From contig CALCHI010000242.1 in assembly GCA_937901285.1 (NCBI GenBank), positions 1-7,066 of the forward strand: 7,066 bases of DNA, in the 5' to 3' direction. A model generated the notes under the pieces. It was not told the DNA's origin. It ran no database searches and worked only from the letters and a program-made list of their open reading frames with translations. This document shows positions 1-6,288 of this stretch, piece by piece (the first letter of the stretch is position 1; the number at the start of each line of letters is the position of its first letter). Source of the DNA: UBA8437 sp003445035 (lineage in GTDB: Bacteria > Planctomycetota > Planctomycetia > Planctomycetales > Planctomycetaceae). The translations under genes and the position numbers were made by a program.

Positions 1-1
1 C

Positions 2-631
2 AACCGGGTCCGTGTCCCGATCCTCTACCACCACACGCCGTTGGGTGCGACGTTCGAGGTGGTTCGACGGGCCGCCGACGGTTACATGATGGGTCACGCC
101 AAGATCGGGACAGCGATCCGCAAGGCCGGTCTCTTCGGCGAACTCGACTTGCCCTTCATGCTCCAGAATGTCGGCGGTGAAATCACGCGGACGATGACGG
201 CTCACATGCACGCCGCCTTCAAGACCGCCACCTGGCACACGCACTGTGATGCCGAGACCTGGCGGGACGACGTTGTCACCAGGCGGATCGACCCCATCAA
301 CGGGTTGATTCCTGTTCCGGAAAAGCCGGGTCTGGGTGTCTCGATCGACCGCGAACAACTCGAACGACTCAAGAAACAGAAACTGCCCAAGCAGGCCAAG
401 TGGATCATCAAGACGACCTACAAGAACGGGACCCGGATGTACAACATCGCCAATCCCGACGAATCGATCTTCATGGTGCGGCCCGATCGGCGCAAACTGC
501 TGCCGTTCAGCTACGACGCACCCCTGTCGAGCGAATGGTGGGACGACGACGGGTCGATGAAGTACCGGGAGATGTTCGCGCGGATCACCAAGCAGGGTGT
601 TGTGCTCGTCAAGCCCGGAGCAAAAGACTGA
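2..631 (+). CDS. Enolase-superfamily protein (mandelate racemase/muconate lactonizing type), C-terminal part
   Basis: This is the 3' part of a gene whose reading frame is open to the left window edge, so the N-terminal capping domain and the first barrel strands, with their catalytic Lys and most metal ligands, are missing. What remains resembles the end of an enolase-superfamily TIM barrel. A segment around 101-230 (GYMMGHAKIGTAIRKAG, then LQNVGGEITRTMTAHMHAAF) fits late barrel strands and helices. The sequence GLIPVPEKPGLGVSID (303-350) matches the conserved closing motif of this family, where the chain returns to the capping domain just before a final helix. About 80 residues follow that motif, longer than in typical members, with several aromatic and Asp residues (SEWWDDDGSMKY). 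Members abstract a proton alpha to a carboxylate (racemases, cycloisomerases, sugar-acid dehydratases), but the substrate cannot be told from this part. It ends in TGA at 629-631. Confidence 0.75.
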   Translation, partial: NRVRVPILYHHTPLGATFEVVRRAADGYMMGHAKIGTAIRKAGLFGELDLPFMLQNVGGEITRTMTAHMHAAFKTATWHTHCDAETWRDDVVTRRIDPINGLIPVPEKPGLGVSIDREQLERLKKQKLPKQAKWIIKTTYKNGTRMYNIANPDESIFMVRPDRRKLLPFSYDAPLSSEWWDDDGSMKYREMFARITKQGVVLVKPGAKD

Positions 632-818
632 CCGGTTTGGCGAGGACGTGAAGTGAGGATTCCTCGTGACAGAGATTGTCGGTTGACCTCCGGTTGCGGT
701 ATCGTCGTCACCGGTGGATGTCCTTGGCACGAACCGACACGGCAAGCAATGCGTCGCACACTCGCGGGATCTGTTTCACGACCACAGTCACTGCCCAGGT
801 GCTTGGAGGAGGGATGAC
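632..818. other. Intergenic region, no gene seen
   Basis: This 187-base stretch lies between the enolase-family gene and the glycine-rich protein gene. It has an inverted repeat CGAGGA (641-646) / TCCTCG (661-666) with a 14-base loop just after the stop codon, and a second, weaker pair CCGGT (690-694) / ACCGG (710-714). Neither is followed by a T-tract, so a terminator is only possible. TTGACC at 683-688 resembles a -35 box but has no convincing -10 at the right distance. I see no RNA gene and no credible small coding frame. Confidence 0.5.
805..813 (+). promoter_or_regulatory. Strong ribosome binding site fixing the start at 819
   Basis: GGAGGAGGG lies here. Its AGGAGG core (807-812) stands six bases before ATG 819, close to an ideal Shine-Dalgarno arrangement. 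It selects this ATG over an in-frame upstream GTG at 714, whose extra N-terminus would be polar and would bury the signal sequence. It is the strongest ribosome binding site in the window. Confidence 0.75.
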
Positions 819-1580
819 ATGAGGCTTCTCCCCTGCGGTCGACGACTGGTGCTGGCGGTGGCGTGGCTGGCGGCGTGCGGTTCGACGGAAACGGTGTCGA
901 CGGCACAGGCTCAGATGATCACCGGCACCGCCGGTCTTCGTTCGGTCAGCAGCCGTTTTTACGAACGCAGCGGCGTCAGTTTTGGCTTCGGGTTCGGAGG
1001 ATCCGGACGGGCCAGGTGTGTTGGCGGTTTTGGTTCACCGCTGGGGTTGTCGCCTTTCGGTGGACTCGGGGGCTGGATGAACGGGGGACTGCGGTCCGGT
1101 TGGTCGGTCCGCAGCGGTTCGGCTACAGGTCACCTCGGCGTCTACGCCTACCAGGGTTCGCAACGCAGCCTGGTCAGCACCCAGTCGGTTGTCACCGGCC
1201 TGCCGGGTTACCCGATGTTGATCACCGACGCGGTTTACGTGCCGTTCGTGGTGGGGGTTGTGCCAGTGGGGCCCTACGGAGCGTACATGGTTGCTCCGCT
1301 GGGTGGATTTTACGGTCTGCCGGCAGCAGTCGGGCGGATCCCCTACCGGTCGTGGAGAGACCCCTGGTGGGTTGATTCCTCGGGTGGGAAGCGACTGGAC
1401 CGGTCCTACCCGGTCGGCCCCAGGCGAGACACTCTGGCTGATCGTCTTCGCGTGGCACGTCGCCGGTCGGCCGCTGCGGCTCCTCCCCGACGGTCTCCGC
1501 CCCGCCCTGCCACCGCCAGCGTCCGTGATCTCTCGTCGGCGGCTTTTCGCCAGTTGGGCGGACGAAGTTCGCGGCGTTGA
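819..1580 (+). CDS. Glycine-rich secreted protein or lipoprotein of unknown function
   Basis: The 253-residue product begins with a signal sequence: basic residues around CGRR (6-9), a hydrophobic stretch LVLAVAWLAA (10-19), then Cys20 in a lipobox-like LAAC, so lipid anchoring is likely. Cleavage after AQA (29-31) by signal peptidase I is an alternative. The chain then has a Gly/Phe/Ser-rich region (about 52-105), a middle part rich in Val, Tyr and Pro (VPFVVGVVPVGPYGAY, 141-156), and a basic, Ala/Pro/Arg-rich tail (about 201-235). No enzyme motif or known domain is visible. Low complexity and export suggest a structural or envelope protein, which is inference. I believe similar secreted proteins occur in planctomycetes but could not check. 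The frame keeps G or C at most third codon positions to the stop, which argues against a frameshift despite the changed composition of the tail. Confidence 0.7.
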   Translation: MRLLPCGRRLVLAVAWLAACGSTETVSTAQAQMITGTAGLRSVSSRFYERSGVSFGFGFGGSGRARCVGGFGSPLGLSPFGGLGGWMNGGLRSGWSVRSGSATGHLGVYAYQGSQRSLVSTQSVVTGLPGYPMLITDAVYVPFVVGVVPVGPYGAYMVAPLGGFYGLPAAVGRIPYRSWRDPWWVDSSGGKRLDRSYPVGPRRDTLADRLRVARRRSAAAAPPRRSPPRPATASVRDLSSAAFRQLGGRSSRR

Positions 1581-1655
1581 CCGCTCTTGACCCGGCGGAC
1601 GGAATGCGGGATAAGGCGGCCGCCCGGTCACTCGGGCTGCGGACGGCGTTGCCCC

Positions 1656-1669
1656 CGATCAGGTGATCG
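1656..1669. promoter_or_regulatory. Palindrome, possible operator upstream of the repeat lipoprotein
   Basis: CGATCA and TGATCG form a perfect 6-base inverted repeat around a 2-base centre (GG), about 94 bases before the chosen ATG at 1763. The size and symmetry fit a dimeric regulator site, but no promoter boxes could be placed beside it, and a single short palindrome can arise by chance. The rest of the gap 1581-1762 shows only GC-rich sequence, including a GGCGGCCGCC palindrome at 1615-1624, and no gene. Confidence 0.25.
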
Positions 1670-1762
1670 TGCGGGTGATGGCCGGAAATCCGCACACACG
1701 GGTGTTCGGGTGTGGCCGACCAGGGACGGACGGTTGCGGGCGCGGGATCGAGGACGACAGGG

Positions 1763-3688
1763 ATGACTCGACGAGACACGGTGTGGTTGGCGGTGGTGCT
1801 GGTCACTGCCGGAGGCTGTTCTCACCTGGTCGAAACCCGTTCGGTGAATCGTTTCACCGGGGCGTTCGAGGATCGTGACATCGCGGCGCTCCGCGAGGCG
1901 ACGACTTCCGAGTTCCAGCAGAAGGCGTTGCGTGACAAGACGGCGGTCGAGGCGATGGGCCTGCTGGAATTGCCCGAGGGCAAGGTCAAGGTGGCCGAGG
2001 TTGAGGAGATCGCGCCCGATCGACGTCGGGTGAAGGTCGAGATCGGGTCGACCAACGCAGCAAAGAAAAAGCTGACCTTCGAGTTGTCGCGAGACGGTGA
2101 GTCGGGCGCGTGGCTGGTTGACGACCTGTTGCTGAAACAATCGCGACGAGGAACCACGGTCACGCGATCGGCGACCGACCTGATGGACCTGCTGCTGAGC
2201 GTGCACGAGTTCCAACGGGACTGGCAAAGCGGGGACCGTAAGAAACTGCTCGGTTCCACTTCCGAGGAGTTCTCGAAGAAACTTGCCGAGATCCCCGCCA
2301 GTTACCTGGTGAAGTTGGCCACTCGCGTGGTGGTCAGTGACGGACGAACCTTCAGCAGTCGACCGCGAGCCAGTCTCGACAAGGGCACCGCGCAGGTCCG
2401 GTACAACGGTCCCGAGGGTGAGACCGTGTTGGCACTGATCCAGGAATCAAAACGGTGGCGGGTTGACGACATTGTCTTCTCGGCCAATTCGACGAGCCGA
2501 CAGCCCGAGTCCGTCCGGCTACTGGCCTCGGTCGTGTCCCGCGCCGCCGGCTTCCTCGACGCATTCAACCGTGCCGATCGCAAATCGCTCCAGGCGAATG
2601 CCTCGACCAGCTTCTACAAGAACTGCCTGGCCCGAGCGGACCTGAACGAGGTGCAATTGCCCGGGTCGACCGCTATCGACGGCACGACGGACGTTCGTTT
2701 GCAGAAGACGTTCAGTGACATCGTGATCAAGCAATCCGAAGGGCTGGTCCGCCTGTCGCTGGAACGCGAACCGGCCAGTGATCCGAAAGATACGTCGGTT
2801 CGCGGCTTTCGGGTTGCCGAGGTCACCATGGTCGATTTCGGCACGCAGCAGGAACGCAGGCTTTCGGCGGTCTTCACCGCACACGCCCGCATGAGACTCT
2901 TCCTGGCCGCCGTCCGTCAAAACGACCTGCCTGCCCTGCGACACAATTCCTCCAGCGATTTCAACAATCGTGTCTGGAAACAGGTGACACCGGTCCTGTT
3001 GCCCGAGATTCTTGGGTTGGCCTTCTCGGACGCGGAGGCCGACGTGTTGGGGACCGTTTTCCAGGGGGCGGTCACCGAGATCACCGTCTCGCAGGGGAGC
3101 CAGGCGTTGACGTGTGTGCTCAGAGAACAGAACGGGTCGTTGCTCGTCGATGACATCTACGTGCCGAGCACCGGTCTTCCCGGTTCGCTCAAGCAGCAGT
3201 TCGAACGCCTGGTTCCGGTGCTGGGCTTCCGGCAGGCCATTGTCGCCGGCGACACGGCGGCCGTTGCACGGTTCTCGTCGTCGGAATTCAACCGGTTGGT
3301 CTGGAGCCAGGTCGGTGACCGACCGCCTGCCCGGGCTGCTCATGTCGGCCGCTTCCTCGCCCCCAAGGTGTCACGGATCCGCGTCACCGACAAGGATCGT
3401 GAAGAGGTGCTGCTGGGTGATCGCCGGTTTGGCGCCCGCGTGCTGCTGGTGGCCGAATCGCAACGGTTCCGGGTCGACGACATCGAGTTGCTGGCTGGAG
3501 AACCAGCCACCGGTGACCGTCCGACGTGGCTGAAACAGGCATTGCGGCTGGACGTCGCTCGTCCGCAGAACCGTCGACCGGCTGCCCGGGCTACCGACCT
3601 GCCTAAGGCTGCGAAGAAGACTCCGCTTCCGGATGCTCCGTTTCCGGGGGTGTCACCCGCCGTACCCGCTGGGCCAAACGGACGTTGA
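1763..3688 (+). CDS. Large predicted lipoprotein with five tandem NTF2-like repeats
   Basis: The 641-residue product starts MTRRDTVWLAVVLVTAGGCS: a basic N-terminus, a hydrophobic core and a lipobox-like AGGC with Cys19, so it is probably lipid-anchored in the envelope. ATG 1763 is preferred because it puts the signal sequence first and has AGGA eight bases upstream. An in-frame GTG at 1712 would add 17 polar residues. After the signal the chain has five diverged copies of one unit. Each opens with a helix-like stretch and a [ST]-x-x-F motif (Phe51, 170, 284, 400, 509) and closes with a strand like [WF]RVDDI (Val119, 234, 351, 462, 571). Short units with an opening helix and closing strand recall NTF2-like/SnoaL-type domains (lumazine-binding-like, DUF4878-like), often used for ligand binding or as extracytoplasmic modules. 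That fold call is inference. The last ~60 residues are Pro/Ala/Arg-rich, and the gene overlaps the phosphofructokinase gene by 86 bases. Confidence 0.8.
   Translation: MTRRDTVWLAVVLVTAGGCSHLVETRSVNRFTGAFEDRDIAALREATTSEFQQKALRDKTAVEAMGLLELPEGKVKVAEVEEIAPDRRRVKVEIGSTNAAKKKLTFELSRDGESGAWLVDDLLLKQSRRGTTVTRSATDLMDLLLSVHEFQRDWQSGDRKKLLGSTSEEFSKKLAEIPASYLVKLATRVVVSDGRTFSSRPRASLDKGTAQVRYNGPEGETVLALIQESKRWRVDDIVFSANSTSRQPESVRLLASVVSRAAGFLDAFNRADRKSLQANASTSFYKNCLARADLNEVQLPGSTAIDGTTDVRLQKTFSDIVIKQSEGLVRLSLEREPASDPKDTSVRGFRVAEVTMVDFGTQQERRLSAVFTAHARMRLFLAAVRQNDLPALRHNSSSDFNNRVWKQVTPVLLPEILGLAFSDAEADVLGTVFQGAVTEITVSQGSQALTCVLREQNGSLLVDDIYVPSTGLPGSLKQQFERLVPVLGFRQAIVAGDTAAVARFSSSEFNRLVWSQVGDRPPARAAHVGRFLAPKVSRIRVTDKDREEVLLGDRRFGARVLLVAESQRFRVDDIELLAGEPATGDRPTWLKQALRLDVARPQNRRPAARATDLPKAAKKTPLPDAPFPGVSPAVPAGPNGR
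1841..3496 (+). repeat. Five diverged protein-level repeats within the lipoprotein gene
   Basis: The approximate units are 1841-2140, 2174-2482, 2510-2836, 2858-3166 and 3194-3496. The opening Phe recurs at steps of 119, 114, 116 and 109 residues, and the closing Val at 115, 117, 111 and 109. Units 4 and 5 are closest to each other (SSSDFNNRVWKQV against SSSEFNRLVWSQV). Unit 3 is most diverged: its closing strand reads RVAEV, not RVDDI. The copies are old duplications, with no matching DNA stretches that I could see. Confidence 0.7.
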
Positions 3689-5006
3689 CGCTCTGGTAGG
3701 TGGTGGCCAGGTGTCCGGTGTCGAAGAGGTCTCCCCGGAGGTGTTCGACGTCACCAGATCCGACGGCGTCGGTGAAAATCGCCCTCAGGTAGTCGCAGCC
3801 TCGTGGGGAGATTCTCCAGTTCTCCTCATCGAAGAACGAGTGATGAACCAGGCGGGGACGCACCACGCCCCAGCGGTCCCTGAGTTGGCTGGCGGGGATT
3901 CCGTCGACGGAGAAGCCGTCAGATGACGACCATTGCAGCGTGGCGACATGATCGGGCCTATCCTGGTGGATCAGGTCGACGGCCTGGCCTCCCAACCGGG
4001 CGGCATGGAAGCGGTCGAACAGAACGGGTCGACCGCCCCGTTGGGTGTGCCCGACTTTCCGCGTGAAGATCGCCGCGGCGGGCGTGGCGTGGCCGCGGAA
4101 CAGCGTGGCCGGCAGGGTGTCGGCCAGTCGTTGCCGGAGTGCCTCGGCGGCACCACGGAAGATCACGTTTCCGGCCGGATCGACACTCGGGGAGGTCGCT
4201 CCCAGCCCCTGGCCCGTCTCGTCGACGATCCCCTCACCGATCACGACCACCACGTGCTGCTGTTGTCGGTAGACCTCGCTGACCCGCTCGGCAAAACGAT
4301 CGAATTCCACGGGCACTTCCGGGATCGCGACCAGGTCGGGCTGGCCGTAGCTGCCACCCAGGGCGATGTAGCCCGACTGACGTCCCATCACCTCCACGAT
4401 CGCGATCCGCCGGTGGCTCTCGGCCGTCGTACGAATCCGGCGGATGGCCTGGACGACCACGAATACCGCGGTCGCGTAGCCGGGGGTGGCGAAATTGACC
4501 ATCCGAGAGATGTCGAGCGGTTCGTCTCCGTTTCCCACTGCCGGGGGACTGTCGCCGAGCGGTTCGGTCCAGGAGGTTGGTTCGTCGGGCGAATTGAGCC
4601 CGAGGTCGTTGTCGATCGTCTTTGGGGCGAGCACGCAGGGGAGCCGTTCAGCCAGTGGCTGCATTCCGTTGAGCGTGCCGTCACCGCCAACGGCGACCAG
4701 GCCGTCGATGCCCAGTTTGTCCAGACGCCCTGCCACCTCATCGACCAGTGCGGGGTCGGATCCGTCGAGATAGGTCCGCGAGGAACCCAGGATCGTACCG
4801 CCGCGACAGGGATCGAGTTCGGGAATCGTTGCCAACAGCGGGTTGAGAGGAATATGCGGCAGTTGTTCGTCGAGCAGCCCGGAGTAACCGTCGACCAGGC
4901 CGAAGATCTCGATTCCCAGCTGGTTCGCACGTGTCACCGCCCCGTGCAGGGTGGCATTCAGTGCGGGCGTGTCGCCGCCGGCCGTGAGAATGGCGAGTCG
5001 TTTCAT
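3603..5006 (-). CDS. pfkA: 6-phosphofructokinase, probably ATP-dependent
   Basis: The 467-residue enzyme should phosphorylate fructose 6-phosphate to fructose 1,6-bisphosphate in the cytoplasm, the committed step of glycolysis. Motifs in order: ILTAGGDTPALNA (6-18, nucleotide loop), GGDGT (107-111), PKTIDND (128-134, Asp132 the catalytic base), SHRRIAIVEVMGRQSGYIAL (197-216, substrate site), IGEG (256-259) and GHTQRGGRPVLFDR (319-332). Gly110 at E. coli position 104 is the ATP-type residue (pyrophosphate enzymes have Asp), while Lys129 at position 124 is shared with pyrophosphate enzymes and some actinobacterial and trypanosomal ATP enzymes. ATP is therefore the better guess, though the donor is not certain. 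An acidic, Pro-rich insert (about 136-168) separates TIDND from the substrate loop, and the protein is longer than the ~320-residue E. coli enzyme. No clear ribosome binding site precedes the ATG. The tail overlaps the convergent lipoprotein gene. Confidence 0.93.
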   Translation of the reverse strand: MKRLAILTAGGDTPALNATLHGAVTRANQLGIEIFGLVDGYSGLLDEQLPHIPLNPLLATIPELDPCRGGTILGSSRTYLDGSDPALVDEVAGRLDKLGIDGLVAVGGDGTLNGMQPLAERLPCVLAPKTIDNDLGLNSPDEPTSWTEPLGDSPPAVGNGDEPLDISRMVNFATPGYATAVFVVVQAIRRIRTTAESHRRIAIVEVMGRQSGYIALGGSYGQPDLVAIPEVPVEFDRFAERVSEVYRQQQHVVVVIGEGIVDETGQGLGATSPSVDPAGNVIFRGAAEALRQRLADTLPATLFRGHATPAAAIFTRKVGHTQRGGRPVLFDRFHAARLGGQAVDLIHQDRPDHVATLQWSSSDGFSVDGIPASQLRDRWGVVRPRLVHHSFFDEENWRISPRGCDYLRAIFTDAVGSGDVEHLRGDLFDTGHLATTYQSVNVRLAQRVRRVTPPETEHPEAESSSQP

Positions 5007-5035
5007 CGGATAGCGAGTCAGTTGATGGGAACGTC

Positions 5036-5064
5036 TTGAGCGAGCCGTGCCAACACCTTATACA
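5036..5064 (+). promoter_or_regulatory. Predicted sigma-70-type promoter of the HtrA-like gene
   Basis: A -35 box TTGAGC (5036-5041) and a -10 box TATACA (5059-5064) are separated by exactly 17 bases. Each matches the consensus at four of six positions, including TTGA and TATA. Transcription would start near 5071, leaving a leader of about 43 bases before ATG 5114. TTATACATT is the most AT-rich spot in the divergent region. No equally good promoter was found for the phosphofructokinase gene on the other strand. Confidence 0.5.
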
Positions 5065-5081
5065 TTCGCGAAGACGAATGT
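5062..5081. promoter_or_regulatory. Perfect inverted repeat over the HtrA-gene transcription start
   Basis: ACATTCG (5062-5068) and CGAATGT (5075-5081) are perfect 7-base inverted repeats around a 6-base centre (CGAAGA). The left half also contains the palindrome TTCGCGAA (5065-5072). The element overlaps the end of the predicted -10 box and the expected start of transcription, the position of a repressor operator. In RNA it could also form a hairpin near the 5' end of the leader. It is not the CIRCE heat-shock element. No regulator is encoded nearby. Confidence 0.45.
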
Positions 5082-5113
5082 CACGAGAGTGTTCGATGGC
5101 GAGGTGTGAGGTC

Positions 5114-6280
5114 ATGCGTGGATTTCTGGCTTGTTTCAGTTCAGCCGTGGTTGGCGGTTTGGTCGTGTGTCTTTCGGGCGGCGGTCCCCTTCCCGGGTTG
5201 CTTCCTCTTGGTGAGGCCCAGGTGGCTGACCGGACACCGGGTGTGGTTCGCACTGCGGGGATCGACGGCGAGAGGCTGACCCCGGACGAGTTGGTCAACG
5301 TGGCCGTCTACGAACGGGTCAACCGGGCGGTGGTCCATATCACGACGCGGAGCTACCGCGATGAGGGGTTCTTCCTGTTCGGTAGTGGTCCGGTCGAGGG
5401 AAACGGTTCGGGGTTCGTCGTCGACAAGTCCGGACACATCGTGACCAACTTTCACGTGATCGAGGATGCTCGTGCCATTTTGGTGACGCTCTACAACGGC
5501 GAGACCTACACCGCGACGATCGTCGGAGCCGATGCGATCAATGACGTGGCCGTCATCAAGATTCCCGCCGCCGCCAAGGTCCTGTGGCCCGTGGTTCTCG
5601 GGGACGCGACGAAGTTGAAGGTCGGCCGCCGTGTCTTCGCGATTGGAAACCCCTTCGGTTTGGAACGCACCCTGACCACCGGTGTGGTCTCGAGTCTCAA
5701 TCGCAGCCTGCAACTGGTGCGCGGGCGAACGATGCAGTCGATCATCCAGACCGATGCCGCAATCAACCCGGGAAGTTCGGGGGGGCCACTGTTGAATTCC
5801 CGCGGGGACGTGATCGGCATGAGCGTGGCGATCTTCAGCAAGACGGGGCAGAGTTCCGGAGTCGGCTTCGCCATCCCTGCCAACCTGATCAACCGGGTGG
5901 TCCCGCAATTGCTTGAACACGGTCGCGTGATTCGACCCGACCTGGGGATCACGCGGGTGTACCAGACCGAGACGGGGTTGATGATCGCGGGGCTGAAACG
6001 CGGAGGACCAGCCGAACGGGCCGGCCTCCGTGGACCTCGCGTTGTCCGGATCCGCCGGGGGCCGCTGGTGCTGCAACGGATGGATCGCACGGCGGCCGAC
6101 CTGGTGACTGCCATCGATGGTCAGCCGGTCCGAACGTTCGAAGCGGTTCTCGAGCATGTCGAAAAACGCAAACCGGGAGACCGCGTTGTGCTGACGGTGG
6201 TCCGGGGAGGCCGTCGGATCGAGGTCCCGGTGCAACTGGGAAGCGACGAGGCCGAAGGCCGTCAGCCGCGATCCGAGTGA
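5114..6280 (+). CDS. HtrA/DegP-like serine protease with one PDZ domain
   Basis: The 388-residue product starts with a basic residue and a hydrophobic segment (about residues 4-24), either a signal peptide or an N-terminal anchor, so it should act outside the cytoplasmic membrane. The trypsin-like domain follows (about 60-265) with the full triad: His114 in TNFHVIED, Asp144 in DAINDVAVIKI and Ser222 in INPGSSGGPL, where Ser replaces the usual Asn before the catalytic Ser. One PDZ domain (about 275-375) carries the usual AERAGL and TAIDGQPV landmarks, separated by a ~20-residue basic insert seen in some relatives. Such proteases degrade or refold damaged envelope proteins. One PDZ fits DegS/HhoA-like members better than DegP, which has two. 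ATG 5114 is chosen because GAGGTG (5101-5106) lies seven bases upstream; ATG 5096 and 5078 are alternatives. The stop directly abuts the rpmA stop. Confidence 0.9.
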   Translation: MRGFLACFSSAVVGGLVVCLSGGGPLPGLLPLGEAQVADRTPGVVRTAGIDGERLTPDELVNVAVYERVNRAVVHITTRSYRDEGFFLFGSGPVEGNGSGFVVDKSGHIVTNFHVIEDARAILVTLYNGETYTATIVGADAINDVAVIKIPAAAKVLWPVVLGDATKLKVGRRVFAIGNPFGLERTLTTGVVSSLNRSLQLVRGRTMQSIIQTDAAINPGSSGGPLLNSRGDVIGMSVAIFSKTGQSSGVGFAIPANLINRVVPQLLEHGRVIRPDLGITRVYQTETGLMIAGLKRGGPAERAGLRGPRVVRIRRGPLVLQRMDRTAADLVTAIDGQPVRTFEAVLEHVEKRKPGDRVVLTVVRGGRRIEVPVQLGSDEAEGRQPRSE

Positions 6281-6288
6281 CTACTCGG
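6273..6288. terminator. Hairpin spanning both convergent stop codons, possible bidirectional terminator
   Basis: CCGAGT (6273-6278) and ACTCGG (6283-6288) are perfect 6-base inverted repeats with a GACT loop. A further CGCG/CGCG pair (6267-6270 and 6293-6296) could lengthen the stem across a small internal loop. The protease stop TGA (6278-6280) and the L27 stop (6281-6283, TAG on the minus strand) both lie inside. There is no T-tract on either side, so it would not be a classic intrinsic terminator, but it is the only structure where the two transcripts meet. Confidence 0.4.

Noticed and set aside
683..705. Promoter from TTGACC (683-688) and TATCGT (700-705)
   Set aside because: The 11-base spacing is too short for a sigma-70-type promoter and no better -10 box is present.
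1035..1631. Minus-strand open frame opposite the glycine-rich protein gene
   Set aside because: Its product is rich in Arg, Pro and Ser with no domain, while the plus frame has a signal sequence and a strong ribosome binding site.
1712..1762. GTG 1712 as start of the repeat lipoprotein
   Set aside because: It would put 17 polar residues ahead of the signal sequence; ATG 1763 begins directly with a typical lipoprotein signal.
2519..3343. Minus-strand open frame of 274 codons opposite the repeat lipoprotein
   Set aside because: The plus strand has a continuous frame with a signal sequence and regular repeats; the antisense product shows no such structure.
3933..5039. Long plus-strand open frame of 368 codons opposite the phosphofructokinase gene
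   Set aside because: It is the complement of a clear enzyme gene with intact motifs; GC-rich DNA often leaves long antisense frames open. Its product has no recognisable domain and unnatural composition.
5036..5113. TTG 5036 or ATG 5078 as start of the HtrA-like gene
   Set aside because: TTG 5036 falls in the predicted -35 box and ATG 5078 in the inverted repeat at the transcription start; ATG 5114 has a well-placed GAGGTG and begins the hydrophobic segment.
5141..6235. Long minus-strand open frame of 364 codons opposite the HtrA-like gene
   Set aside because: The plus strand encodes a complete protease with its catalytic triad; the antisense product is rich in His, Arg, Asp and Pro with no domain.
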